NCBI GenBank assembly: GCA_029237695.1 | Contig: CM055271.1 | Span: 30,936,200 to 31,000,199 of the forward strand | Reading direction: 5' to 3' | Source of the DNA: Conchocele bisecta | Lineage: Eukaryota; Mollusca; Bivalvia; Lucinida; Thyasiridae | Length of the DNA stretch: 64,000 bases | Shown: in pieces, positions 21,304 through 32,250 of the stretch | Position numbering within the stretch: position 1 is the first letter of the stretch | Layout: each line of letters begins with the position of its first letter | The notes under the pieces: model-generated | The model's database searches: none | Told to the model about the DNA's origin: nothing | The model's input: only the letters and a program-made list of their open reading frames with translations | Position numbers and translations under genes: made by a program

Positions 21304-21630
21304 GTGACGGACGGACGGACGGACGGGAGGACGGGACGCACGTTCCTACGAATGAATACTTGTTGGGTTTTGACTGTATAAAAATACCCAACCAGAGTAC
21401 CCAACACTATCCTAACCCTACTCAATAAGATCCCCGTACGCTTACAACAAGAACCCATTCGTGTGGACGGACGGACGGACGGACGGACGGACGAACGGAC
21501 GTTCTTACATTAGGGTACTTATGTGGCTTATCACATGTTAAATATTAGCCACATAAAACGATTTTTAGCCACATAAGTACCCTAATGTGTGCCCGGACGG
21601 ACGGACGGACGGACGGACGGACGTTGAAAC
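21304..21630. repeat. (GGAC)n arrays and an inverted repeat
   Basis: Three ggacggacggac arrays (about 21305-21325, 21463-21500, 21595-21628) surround an inverted repeat, acattagggtacttatgtgg / ccacataagtaccctaatgt (about 21507-21587). Confidence 0.8.
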
Positions 21631-21772
21631 ATTTGGGAGTTATGAGCTATTTGTTCTTTAAAAGATCAAAGGATTAGCTCCTGAAGATCAATGGAATTAT
21701 GAGCTAACCGACTATAACAAAGGAATCCTTTGTTACTAACCCTTACCCTAAGCTCCTAAACCCCCGATGTTG

Positions 21773-21842
21773 GCCCGGACGGACGGGCGGGCGGGCGGGC
21801 GGGACGGGACGGGACGGGACGGGACGGGACGGGACGGACGGA
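21773..21842. repeat. (GGGC)n/(GGGAC)n microsatellite with G-quadruplex potential
   Basis: Gggcgggcgggcggg is followed by six gggac units. Runs of three G separated by two bases fit a G-quadruplex motif on the plus strand. Confidence 0.85.
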
Positions 21843-22453
21843 CAACTATCGTGGTGGGGCATAACAATATTCCAAAGGGTGTTCAAGTTATGCTCTGGAT
21901 ACAAAATCAGATCACGAAACAACAAAGGGAGATAAGTAAACAAGAATTCCGCGGAATCAGATGCCTCGCCTTGCCCGCCTTGACCTCGAGCCTGGGCCCG
22001 AAAGCAATTTTCACTGGCCCGAATATATTATACAATTATTGACTAGAGAGCCATATAATGGAATGGTGCTTAACGGCCCATCAACACAAAAGAGTATCAT
22101 TTAGGGCCAAGCAATGTAGATGAAGAATAAAAATAATAGTAAAATAGTATGCTATATGTGATTAGGGTAAACATATTAATATGATGAACAAAATAAATGA
22201 AAAACGTGTATAGAATGGAATGGAATAGTGCTTAACGGCCCATCAACACAAAAGAGTATCATTTAGGGCCAAGCAATGTAGATGAAGAATAAAAATAATA
22301 GTAAAATAGTATGCAATATGTGATTAGGGTAAAAATATTAATATGATGAACAATATATATATAGAAATATAAAACGTGTATAGAAATATAAAATTATAGA
22401 AATATGAGACATGTATGCAATGATAAAATTAAATCTTCCGATACAAGTTAGTT

Positions 22454-23504
22454 TCATGGAGAAAGCGAAGCAAACAAACCTTCAATGTTCTCCACCTGGA
22501 ATAGCTCCGCAAGTGAAGTAACACTGAAGTGTTTGCCTCGAATATCGGCAAAATCGATACAGTCCAGTAGGATGTGTTGCACGGTAAATGCGCTGTGGCA
22601 TGGAATACACCATGGACGCGGCTCACCTTTGAGCATATACGAATGCGTTAGTCGTGTATGTCCAATGCGCAATCGACTACGGACAACTTCATCCCGGCGT
22701 ACATGTCTGTAGCCAGGAGTCCATTCGCCCAGAGTCGGTTTCACAGCATGAAGTTTATTATCTGTGAGCAGATCCCACTGGATCTGCATTGTATCTGAGA
22801 TGAATGAGTTGATGGATGATTTAAAATCATGATAGCAAACAGGAAAATGAGAAGTTGGTAGATCCAGGGCGGCCTTGGCAGCACTATCTGCCCTGTCATT
22901 GCCCTTGATACCAGTATGACTGGGTAGCCAACAAAAAATAATGTCCTTGCCAGACGAAAGTAAAATATGGTGTAGCTCCATGATTTGGCGGATAAGTGGA
23001 TGTTCAAGCTTCATGTTGTACAAAGCTTGTAGTGAAGATAGTGAATCGGAAAATAAAATGAATTGTTTTCTCCAAGATATTTTCGCGAAGTCAAGAGCAA
23101 GTAAAATCGCCCTCAATTCCGCAGAAAATATCGAAGGTTTGTCTGGGAGTCTGGATTGAAGATCTCCCTCGGGGACAGCGGCAGCAGATGCTGCCCGGTC
23201 CCCGATCTTTGAGCCATCAGTAAAAAGCGGAGTGTATGTATTGTATCTGTCTTTAACCTCAAGAAAAAGTGATTTAAAAATGGATGGATCAGTTGTTGCT
23301 TTCGTGTGCTGACTAAGATTGAAGATCACCTTGGGCTGCTCCAACTGCCACGGTGGAGTATCTGGAACAGCGTATTTGGCAATGTGATCCAGATCCAAGC
23401 CAGCATCGTGTATCAAAGGATCCATTCTCTTGCCGAATGGTGGCTTGAAGCTTGGTTTCTTATCGAATACAGCATCTGTAGTTCGATGAAAGACAGTGTT
23501 ATAA
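22454..23504 (-). pseudogene. LINE RNase H and C-terminal domain
   Basis: This open 323-codon stretch, part of the LINE polyprotein, carries an RNase H domain. The acidic residues expected for catalysis are in LFTDGSK, SAELRAILLAL, FSDSLSSLQAL and HTGIKGNDRAD. A C-terminal Cys/His segment follows (CIPCHSAFTVQHILLDC). An RNase H after the RT is a hallmark of the I/Nimb/R1-LOA group of non-LTR elements. The endonuclease and RT are absent here because of 5' truncation, and the upstream side is cut by the inserted transposon. The last residues differ from other copies (frameshift at an extra aaac near 22468). Confidence 0.85.
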
Positions 23505-23843
23505 TAGTGAGGTGAGTTATGTATTCCCGTTCGATTGGCGTGCTGAAAGCGATTTTATTGTTTCATTTGCTTGCTTAGGGTGTCAGAAACGAAAAAAAAA
23601 TTGGTGGCAATTTTACTTTTTCGATTTGGGTGTTTTACGGCCCATCGAAATACCCCACCCACTTATTTACTATTGTGGAAATATATTTTCCTCAAATTAT
23701 GGTACAAATGCATATGTGGTGTCTATTTATATGTTTTCATGGTCAAAGAACACGAATAAAATAAATTCAAAATGATTCGTCCAATGCGTTGCTCATTAAT
23801 ATGCAAATTAGGCATAAAAATCAATAAAAAACAGTGTTTTCCT
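23505..23843. repeat. left terminal inverted repeat
   Basis: This matches 27238-27587 in reverse complement over nearly the whole length, ending at cagtgttttcct. A related sequence follows the gene fragment at 52.3-53.8 kb, near 54590-54780. Confidence 0.9.
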
Positions 23844-23972
23844 GGATTTATTAATTTATTTATAATAATTCACTAATGAATTATTGTATTACTATATTTA
23901 TTCTAAAGACCGGCTCTGATATTGCCTTGAAATCGCAATGCATATTAAATGAATATGGACAGCTAATTAACA

Positions 23973-26716
23973 TTAAATATTATGGGCGAAAAAGTATTTT
24001 ATCTGCTCATCTAGTGCTGCCAGATATTCCTCCCAGTCCCCTTGCCTACATGCTCGGATCAGGTGAAGAAGACATTCAACCTGATGTAGGTAATTTGTGA
24101 GGAACTTTCCGAGATCTCCGGTTTGTTGTTCTGTCATTTGATTGTCAATCTCACGAGAGTAGTGAGCACATACGTCTTCAAAGACGTCGCCACTATCTTC
24201 ATCACGTGCGTGGAGACATCTCCTCAGATGGCTACACTTCTCAACAAGTGTTTCTGGATGTACAATGTCAATCATTTGCTCATACTTCAGGTAGTAACAT
24301 GCCAGAGCATTCATTATATGGTATTCGATACCCCGTTTGAACGCCTTTCCAGCAAAGATCTGACGCAGTGTGACAGGAGAATATATCCCTGTCTCGACGG
24401 CGACAGTGTCAAGACCGCTGCCTTCAATGTATTTGCCTAAGGCATGGAGTGCAGCAAAGCAAATGTGAAGTTCTCCTGCTCTAAGTACCCAGTGGCTGTT
24501 TCCCGTTGATGACTGTATTTTGATTGCTCTTTCATAGAGAGCGAGGTCTAGCGTGATCACGGTTTTCCTTTCTGGCCCCATTACTACTGCCGATATATTC
24601 TGCGTTAATGATAGCGCTGTGTACAGGGTAGCGTAGTCAGTAGGTGCTTGCCTAAAGAGGGGAGTTACAACCTCACTATGTGTCTTAGCTACATTACCAG
24701 TCGGTAAAAGGAGCGAATTTGTGGCTGCCCATGTCGGCATTACACTTGATTTAGGGGAGGATTTTGTTTTCTCATTCTCCGATCGCGAATCCCTGGTTGT
24801 TTGCAGAATACTGTCAAACTCTGTTATGTTTCTACTGTTTGACGGATCCTCGATTGGCGTGTCATCCATATGAGCATCCACTTCAGCCTCTGTGGCAACG
24901 ACATTACTTGCAATTGAGGAATCGGCACATGTGTTCTGAGTATTTGTATCACTTTCGTCTACTGTCCTGACATTCGTAGCAGGAATAGCATTGCCAAGGT
25001 GATTGGCCAATGCCCATGATCTATCTTTCACTTCATATTTCTTCAACATGTCTGATTCTGAGTTGAATTCATAATTCATAAACTGAATGGGTTTCTCCAC
25101 AACACGTGGGTCAGCATTATATTGTACTTGAAGTTGCACCGGTGTTATCTTATCAGGAATTGTAAGTGGAGCGTTGACTCGTTCACCTTCACCATTGTCT
25201 TCTTGGTTCATGACTACAACCGTTCCGTGTAGAGTATTCTGTCCATAACATGTATCTTCGAGAAAGTCTATATTGTCTATGGCGAAGAATACAATACAGA
25301 TGTGCCCTTTCTAATACACTGTGGTATACAATATCCACCAGATGCACGCATCCTCTCTACCACACCGCATTCAATCCGTTTCTCGAGATTGATCACACCC
25401 TCATAAGTGGTCCCAAGGTTTAGCTTTGACAAACAGTTAACAAGTACCTTACTACGAATCTTGTTGTGAATGGAGAGACCCAATCCTATTGACAATGGTG
25501 TCTGTGTGTGAGTGCTAAAGCCGGCATCAGTCTTGGGGGCATACATAATCTGTCTGTCACTTTTAACATTTTGCGCAAGTACTTGCGATACGACACTTAT
25601 AGTATTTCTCACGTCATCATCTCGTTTAGTAGATACTGCCCTTGACTTAGTACCGAACAACAACTGCTTGAGGAAAAAAAAAACGCAGTTATTGGTGGAT
25701 TCAGATAGTCCATGCTACCATTGAATGTCCAAGTACGGTGTGGATCTACTAACTCTTTACGCATGATAGCGGCAGCATCTACTACGATATCAAGAGCATC
25801 GGGCTTTGTGACCGCACTGTCTACTGCCACACCCAGTGTTTTTGTAGTTATCAAGTGTTCACTTTCGTTTTGTTTGTATGGTCGGACAAACTCGATATCA
25901 GATATATTATCTAATATTAACTGCTTCAAATGCTTCTTGTAGTCATGTGCGTCAGTAATGGTGCCATTTTCTGCCAGTATGCACAGATACTGTTTATTAA
26001 CATCTCTCATAGTCATGGATTCACCAACCGATAGAGAAGATTTAACCGTGTTGATAATTTCAATATCAGACATTCGGTTTGCTCAATGTTTCATCAGGTG
26101 TGGTTTGTGTATTTCTTTCACATTCACGCTCATGCATGCGTAGACATTTTCTGTGGTACCATATTTCAAGTGCGCTTGCGTCACTTGCTTTATGTAGTAG
26201 TGACAGGCACGCACGGACTTTATCACTATTAGTATTGTCCCTGATATATATCAAGCGTCCGCCCATTGCATCAGTTTCCGTAATATGAAGATCTTCTATA
26301 TCTTCAGGATGGTCACATTGAAAGACGCAAATTTTCCGTTTTGGTTCACCACGCCCTGATCTGCGAGTGCGACCAATTGTGTCGCGCGCAGGCGTTTGTG
26401 ATGACGGCCGTCCTACCTTTGCAGGAGTTACGTTGTCACTACACGATGCCGTTTGCAGAAATCGCTTCTCGGCCCTGCCTAGCATCCCCTTGTGCACCAC
26501 AGTTTTGTAGCATTCATTATATGATACAGACTCTAGTTCGCTTGAGGACATGTCATCCATCTGCTGAGCGAGTGGTGCATATTTTACTTCGCCATAGTTT
26601 GCACGCTTCCTAGCAAAGGTTTTCAATTTAAGAATTGATTCCTCTGAAGGATTGTGGATAAAAGTATGACCTTCCAATTTGCCACCATCACAAACTATAC
26701 AGATGTGTGAAGACAT
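23973..26716 (-). pseudogene. uncharacterised transposon-borne protein, N-terminal and middle parts, three frameshifts
   Basis: Start is the ATG at 26716 (MSSHICIVCDGG). Read through frame breaks near 26070, 25680 (an eleven-A run) and 25289, it gives about 900 residues. The order is as follows. First come Cys/His-rich segments (ICIVCDGG, CVFQCDHPEDIEDLH, WYHRKCLRMHE). Then comes a helical middle with TWTFNGS, KSDRQIMY, PLSIGLGLSIHNKIRSK and, after the last break, IDFLEDTCYGQNTLHGT. An acidic low-complexity linker follows. The last part is the best-conserved, with MPTWAATNSLL, ITLDLALYERA, RAGELHICFAALHALGKYIE and GSGLDTVAVETGIY. I recognise this as a large unnamed family repeated in molluscs, cnidarians and lancelets; its function is unknown to me. 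Homologues usually continue further. Here the frame ends at a stop 130 bp before the inverted repeat, so the C-terminal half is missing. Confidence 0.7.
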
Positions 26717-27046
26717 TTTGATTATTATGCTATATACGGTGCCTACCGATTGATTGCCCTGTGTGTTTGATATAAACACTGTACGACAAATACCGACAAA
26801 CTAATGTGGTACTGTTGTATTGAACAGCTCAAGCGAACTGCGATGCAACCGCTGAAATTGCTCACGTCCTTGACAACATCAGTTATTCATTGGTCAAAAA
26901 CAAATTAACAACGCTACCATTTACACCACACGTGGATTTTGATGACGTGATCATGTACAAGAAGAAGTATCTTTTTCGTGGTGCAAAAAGCTCAGCGTTG
27001 TTAAGTTTCCGGTAATACGTCAGCATCCAATATCCAATACACAGCA

Positions 27047-27099
27047 GATTTCAAATTGGTATGGAATTAGTAGATTTCAAATTGGTATGGAATTACGTA
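27047..27099. repeat. 24-bp direct duplication inside the transposon
   Basis: The stretch agatttcaaattggtatgg occurs twice in tandem, upstream of the gene and inside the right inverted repeat. Confidence 0.75.
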
Positions 27100-27237
27100 A
27101 TAAGAGCTGTAGTATTGCATGCCGGATGCCGTGGAAGTACCATTGAAGATTAAACCGCGTAGATCATCGGTTATCCTCATATATGCCAACATTATTTCAT
27201 GAATTATTCAATTAGATATACATGTAAATACATCGAG

Positions 27238-27587
27238 AGGAAAACACTGTTTTTTATTGATGTTTATGCCTAATTTGCATATTCATGAGCAAGGCATTGG
27301 ACCAATCAATTTGAATTTATTTTATTCGTGTTCTTTGACCATGAAAACATATAAATAGACACCACATATGCATTTGTACCATAATTTGAGGAAAATATAT
27401 TTCCACAATAGTAAATAAGTGGGTGGGGTATTTCGATGGGCCGTAAAACACCCAAAAGTCAAAAGTAAAATTGCCACCAATTTTTTTTTCGTTTCTGACA
27501 CCCTAAGCAAGCAAATGAAACAATAAAATCGCTTTCAGCACGCCAATCGAACGGGAACCTATGTTGTCGACAAAGCTAACTTCACTA
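27238..27587. repeat. right terminal inverted repeat
   Basis: This is the reverse complement of 23505-23843. It carries about ten extra bases near the outer end (around ttgtcgacaaag). Confidence 0.9.
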
Positions 27588-27776
27588 TAAGCTGGATTAG
27601 ATGGATTGGAATGTAGTTTAGTGGCGTATTGCAAAGATAATTTGGTGCGTTTGTCGTGGAGAGAAGGTTCATTTGCTTCGGCATATAAGCTTTGTGCGTT
27701 AGACGAACGGAATGCATTAGAAAGTTTGTAGTGGGACAAAGGCCAACAACATTGGACGAGATAGAGATACGCCTAG

Positions 27777-28445
27777 ATTGCAGAAGGTCTGGAAACGCCA
27801 AAAGAGGTGTCGAAGCTGGAGATGATGAACAAGATGTTTGAGAAATTGAAGATGGATCAGCTCCGGGAAGAAGTAAGCGGGGTACAAGATGAACGCAGTC
27901 GGAGTAGGGAACGTAGAGTGTCATTCCAAGAAAACGCGGACAGTAACTATCGTCAAGGTCATCGTGATAATCGCGAGAGATACAATTATTATCAACGACC
28001 TCAATACGAAAATCGCGAACAGTTCGGTTACCAAAGACCAACACGACTCGGACGTCCAGGAAGAGGAGGTAACGACGGACCACAAAGAAACGCGAATCGC
28101 GGACAAGGTGAAAACTATCGACCACAAAGAGATGGTAGTCGCGAGCGGAGTGACTATGGTCAGCAGAATAGAAATCGCGAACGTCAAGGACCATTCCGTT
28201 CAAGATCGCTGACGCCGAGAGATAATCGCGCGCGTTCCAATCCAGAGAGAAATAACGCTAACCAGAACAACTGGCAGAATCGAAAGGCAGAGTACTATAG
28301 GTGTGGTAAGTACAATTGTTTATCATATAGCTGTCAAGCGAGAAACGTAAGATGTTTTTACTGTAACAACATTGGTCACTTTGAAGTGTGCTGCAGAAAA
28401 AAACAGTCTTTTTTAGAGCAAGCGGGAACCTGTCGTCGAAATTAG
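27777..28445 (+). pseudogene. Ty3/Gypsy-type Gag, C-terminal part
   Basis: The frame is open from 27777 with no Met at its start, so the N-terminal Gag is missing. The protein is rich in Arg, Asn, Gln and Gly (repeated NRERYNYYQRPQ and SRSRERR-like segments) and ends in zinc-knuckle sequence. One full CCHC knuckle is visible, CFYCNNIGHFEVCC, preceded by a degenerate one (CGKYNCLSYSC). These bind the RNA genome during packaging. It overlaps the protease frame by about 55 bp, suggesting a frameshift fusion as is common in Gypsy elements. The left boundary is the LINE end at 27716. I could not identify a 5' LTR or primer-binding site. Confidence 0.75.
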
Positions 28446-28900
28446 ATCATCCCCCGTCAGAAACAAATGACAGTGACATATATACGATTCCATCTCCAAA
28501 TTCTGATATTAATAATAGAATAAAATTGTATTTAGAACGTTTAAGCATATCAGCCCTTGTTGACACTGGTGCTTCAGTGTCACTTTTAAATTATAAGGAT
28601 TACAAAAGATCTAAAGTTTTTAAGAAAGCACCATTACAAAATACAAAAATAAAAAATATTAAAGGTGTGAATGGCGTAAAATCATCTGTGCTTGGAAAAG
28701 TAGACATATCTGTAAAAATTGCAAATGTATTGATCCCGCACGAATTTCTGGTTGTAAAATATATCCAATATGATTTAATATTGGGAATCGATTTCATGAA
28801 AAGCACAAAAGCCGAAATATCATTCAATGATGGATATTTTTCGATGATTATTATAACAAGAACCAACAATGTAACGTATGGACATATTTACACTATGTAA
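28388..28900 (+). pseudogene. Ty3/Gypsy-type retropepsin
   Basis: This frame of 170 codons overlaps the end of Gag in another frame. It has the retropepsin active site ALVDTGASVSLL and, about 90 residues on, the second motif YDLILGIDFM that precedes RT in Gypsy Pol. After 28900 the frame ends and I find no RT, RNase H or integrase before the dispersed repeats at 29.46 kb. The element is therefore truncated. Two ccggaagt-containing near-repeats (28960-29010) follow. The protease would process the Gag-Pol polyprotein if the element were complete. Confidence 0.8.
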
Positions 28901-29454
28901 CACAACACGTAAATACTTCGCATTCTTTACAACTGAATAACGATCCACAATTAGCTCAAACCGGAAGTTGTACACTTTCTACCGACACGCACGAAGATCA
29001 AACCGGAAGTGGTGCAATTGACTCGCATGACGAATCCAGTAATAGTGCTATCAATGGATTATGCAATGTAAACACTATTCAACCATTGTAAAAAGATAAG
29101 TATTATCTGCTGACATTTTTCACGAATATAAAACAGATACTCGCTAATCATCTCAAAAAGCAATGTGAAAAACTGAAACATATAAAATGGTATCTAAATG
29201 TTCAAGTTGAACTCATCAGGGAAAGTGCTATAGGGGAGACTGATATGACTACGCCATATTTCAGAAGTCTGGCAAGCATGATGTTGTCTGTGGATGAACA
29301 CTTATAACATATACTTAATGTAGCATACCAAAACAATTTCAATCGTATGACGAATATATTAAACAAGAGTTGTCAGAAGACAACAAAGCTCGCCTGTTGG
29401 CAGCCTTCACTCAAACTTGACACAGTTGTATAAGAAAACATGAATACTATATAA
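28901..29454. other. truncated remainder after the Gypsy protease, no clear domain
   Basis: I see no RT motifs in any frame. Weak open stretches are interrupted by stops. Confidence 0.35.
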
Positions 29455-29836
29455 CTTTACCTTGGGTTAAGGGGTGTGCAGTGGACCTTGACATTGGGGT
29501 CAGTGATGGAAGGTGGGTCGTGGATTTGCTGGTGATTTTCTACAGCATGATAGCTATTCACATAGGAATGCATGTATGAATGTGCTAAGTTTGTGACCTT
29601 GACCTTGGGGCCTTGACCTTGGGGAAAGGGGTGGGGGTGGGTCATGGATTTGCACAATAGAGGATCATCAGATGAATGCATGTATGAAATATCAAGGCGT
29701 TCCCTGTAAAGAATCAGAAGTTATAAAAAGACACTCCAACGTTAACTTTATGATGTTGATCTTAGGGAAAGGGGTTGGGGTGGGTCATGGATTTGCTATA
29801 GCGCGATAGAGTATCATCAGATGAATGCATGTATGA
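29455..29836. repeat. dispersed mollusc-type repeat
   Basis: Several copies of tgaccttgaccttgggg, gggtcatggatttgc and atcatcagatgaatgcatg occur here. The same family appears in reverse at 31300-31660 and 63890-64000. The SINE at 29838 inserted into it. Confidence 0.7.
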
Positions 29837-29837
29837 A

Positions 29838-30126
29838 TTGGTGCGGAGCGCCGTGGCGTAATGGTTAGTGTGTCGGACTACTGATCCAAGGGTCGTGGGT
29901 TCGAGCCTGACTAGCGGCGTGCGTTGTGTCCTTGAGCAAGACACTTTATCCACACTGCTCCAGTTCACCCAGCTGAAAATGGGTACCGATAATTCGTAGT
30001 TGCTCTGTAAATACGAATTACCGGCTTCTCTCAAAAAGTCTCTACCTCCGTTCATTCTCCCATTCTTCGGAGACGGCATGCAAGGTCATAGAGCCAGTGC
30101 CGCCGTTAAATATAAGCTAAAGAAAG
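29838..30126 (+). mobile_element. tRNA-derived SINE with target-site duplication
   Basis: A tRNA-like head has an A box (tggcgtaatgg, 29854-29864) and a B box (ggttcgagcc, 29898-29907), the internal RNA polymerase III promoter. A conserved body follows (ccttgagcaagacacttta, cccagctgaaaatgggtacc) and a tail taaatataagctaaagaaag. ATGTATGAA flanks both ends (29829-29837 and 30127-30135), and the host repeat continues across. The body resembles central domains shared by many marine invertebrate SINEs; I do not assign a named family. Confidence 0.88.
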
Positions 30127-30470
30127 ATGTATGAACTATGAAGGCGTTCCATGTAAATAAACAAAAGTTACACAACATTTACCCCAAATTTAAACTGGCA
30201 GCCAAAGAAAACGAGGCATATTTGAAAACAAACACAGAGGGCCAGTGAAGCATGGATCTGTCGTCACAGCATAATAGTCGACCTTCAGAGCAATGGGTGT
30301 GTGAATGTGTGTACTATTTGTACACGTATCAGTGATGGTGTATTATTAGTTAGAGAATTAGTATGAACCAATTGGCCGACATGATTTGGACACCACTCTG
30401 CGTATGTAGACCAAATACAGCATGCAGTTTGGGACGGACGGACATGTGAAATATAATTCCTGCCATTAGG
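30127..30470. repeat. continuation of the dispersed repeat, then unclear sequence
   Basis: The first 60 bp are the host repeat of the SINE (atgaaggcgttccatgtaaa). After that I see no gene. Confidence 0.45.
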
Positions 30471-30821
30471 ACTCTCGGAAGCCTTGCTACCTTGAGTCCG
30501 GCAGGAGTTATTCCTGCCATCGGGAATACTCGGAAGCCTCGATACCTTGGGTCCGGCAGGTTACTGGTAAGGCTGATAACTTTTGGAAGTCTCGCAATGG
30601 TATGGTACTTGGTTGCTATAATACTCGACGATTTCCGTCCTTGTCGGGTATGTCCGGAAACCACCAGGCGGCGCTGGAAAGCCACAGAGGGCGCTGTATC
30701 ATCTGGTATAAATACAGGGAATCGTCACATATTCAGGAGTCTGTCATTAGCAAGCGAGAGAGACACTGCTACATATATATACTAGGGACAAGCGAAAGGC
30801 ATTAAAAGGAATACCGGAAGT
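30471..30821. other. unclassified segment with an imperfect direct repeat; interrupted by LINE copies
   Basis: The block attcctgcca..ctcggaagcct..acctt..gtccggcagg occurs twice (about 30458-30505 and 30511-30560). The stretch tggtataaatacaggga could be a TATA-type promoter of an LTR. The segment is continuous with 32251 onward if the LINE insertion is removed, as the duplicated CGCCTTCTTAGA shows. Confidence 0.4.
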
Positions 30822-30833
30822 CGCCTTCTTAGA

Positions 30834-31111
30834 ATGGAATGGAATGGAATGGTGCTTAACGGCCCATCAAAACAAAAGAGCATCATTTACGGCCAAGCAA
30901 TGTAGATGAAGAATACAAATAATAGTAAAATAGTATGTTAAATGTGGTAATCAATCAGATGATAAGGTAAAAATATTAATATGATAAACAATATAAATGA
31001 AAAACGTGTATAGAATTATAAAATTATAGAAATGAGAAACATGTATACAATGATAAAATTAAATTTTCCGATACAAGTTAGTTTCATGTAGAAAGTGAAG
31101 CAAACCTTCAT
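30834..31111 (-). mobile_element. I-like LINE, 3'-end fragment
   Basis: It contains the (AATGG)n tail and 3' untranslated region plus the last few codons (gtttcatgtagaaagtgaag). It is preceded by CGCCTTCTTAGA (30822-30833), which recurs after the next LINE fragment at 32239-32250. The two fragments and the 600 bp between them therefore form one compound insertion. Confidence 0.85.
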
Positions 31112-31710
31112 GGGTGTGTGAAATATCAAGCAGATCCATGCAAGGAAACAGACATAAAAAGACACTTACTCGACTTTAGGACACACCAAGTCTGTGACCT
31201 TGACCCTGTGCTTAGCTGTGGCGGGACGAATGTGGATTTGTCACAGGGTGGCAGAGGACCATTGGAGCAATGCGAATGTGAAATGTGAAGCAGATCCGAG
31301 CAATCCATGACCCACCGCCCACCCCTTACCCCAATGTCAAGGTCACAAACTTAGCACATTTAGATAAACTTAACGTTGGGGTAAATGTCTTATAACATAT
31401 GTTTCCTTTCATGGAACGCCTTGATATTTCATACATGCATTCTTCAGATGACCCTCTATCATGCTGTAGCAAATCCACGACCCACCACCCAACCCTTACC
31501 ACTAGGTCAAGGTCACAAACTTAGCATGTTCATAAACTTAACGTTGAGGTAAATGTTGTGTAACTTCTGTTTCTTTACAGGGAACGCCTTCATATTTCAT
31601 ACATGCATTCATCTGATGATACTCGATCGTGCTATAGCAAATCCATGACCGACGCCGACGACGCCGGGGGTATGTCATAAGCTCTTCTGCACTTCGTGCA
31701 GGCGAGCTAA
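31112..31710. repeat. dispersed mollusc-type repeat between two LINE fragments
   Basis: It contains a unit like the 168-bp repeats of 20.6-21.2 kb (gaccttgaccctgtgctt, ggatttgtcacagggtggc). Inverted copies of the 29.46-kb family follow (accccttaccccaatgtcaa). Confidence 0.7.
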
Positions 31711-32238
31711 AAAGGAATGGAATGGTGCTTAACGGCCCATCAACACAAAAGAGTATCATTTAGGGCCAAGCAATGTAGATGAAGAATAAAAATAATAGTA
31801 AAATAGTATGTTACATGTGGTAATCAATCAGATAAGGTAAAAATATTAATATGATAAACAATATAAATGAAAAACGTGCATAGAATTATAAAATTATAGA
31901 AATGAGAAACATGTATACAATGATAAAATTAAATTTTCCGATACAAGTTCGTTTCATGGAGAAAGCGAAGCAAACCTTCAATGTTCTCCACCTGGAATAG
32001 CTCCGCAAGTGAAGTAACATTGCAGTGTTTGCCTCGAATATCGGCAAAGTCGATACAGTCCAGTAGGATGTGTTGCACGGTAAATGCGCTCTGGCATGGA
32101 ATACACCATGGACACGGCTCACCTTTGAGCATATACGAATGCGTCAGTCGTGTATGTCCAATGCGCAATCGACTAAGGACAACTTCATCATGTCTGTAGC
32201 CAGGAGTCCATTCGCCCAGAGTCGGTTTCACAGCATGA
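31711..32238 (-). mobile_element. I-like LINE, 3'-end fragment with target-site duplication
   Basis: It contains the 3' untranslated region plus the end of the C-terminal Cys/His coding region. A small deletion removes cccggcgtac. Its 5' end (cggtttcacagcatga) is followed by CGCCTTCTTAGA, the partner of the copy at 30822. Confidence 0.85.
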
Positions 32239-32250
32239 CGCCTTCTTAGA

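Larger units (their letters stand above)
23505..27587. mobile_element. 4.08-kb transposon with ~340-bp terminal inverted repeats and TAA target duplication
   Basis: The left inverted repeat (23505-23843) and right inverted repeat (27238-27587) are nearly identical for over 300 bp. Examples are cccgttcgattggcgtgctg and, near the inner end, gcaaattaggcataaa. The outer ends are TAGTG and CACTA, with a small length difference in the first 35 bp. TAA flanks both sides, and the LINE sequence continues across as if uninterrupted (gtgttataagctgg in other copies). The element carries the decayed gene at 23973-26716. A 3-bp TWA duplication recalls PIF/Harbinger, but I see no Harbinger transposase and leave it unclassified. 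Confidence 0.88.
22054..27716 (-). mobile_element. I-like LINE copy with doubled 3' tail, split by a 4.1-kb DNA transposon
   Basis: The LINE occupies 22054-23504 and resumes at 27588-27716, in the same register as the uninterrupted copies at 39249 and 45350. Its 3' untranslated region starts twice, at 22054 and 22212, as if one truncated copy inserted in the tail of another. It is 5'-truncated in the region between RT and RNase H. The coding part is listed separately. Confidence 0.9.

Noticed and set aside
21507..21587. Telomere-like ttaggg
   Set aside because: Only single occurrences inside an inverted repeat; no tandem array.
23505..27587. CACTA (En/Spm) transposon because of the TAGTG/CACTA ends
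   Set aside because: CACTA elements begin with CACTA and end with TAGTG; here the order is reversed, and no matching transposase is seen.
29850..29920. A functional tRNA gene
   Set aside because: A and B boxes are present, but the sequence continues into a SINE body and is flanked by a target duplication.
29762..30079. 105-codon minus-strand frame
   Set aside because: It is antisense to the tRNA-derived SINE. This is a common artefact in databases.
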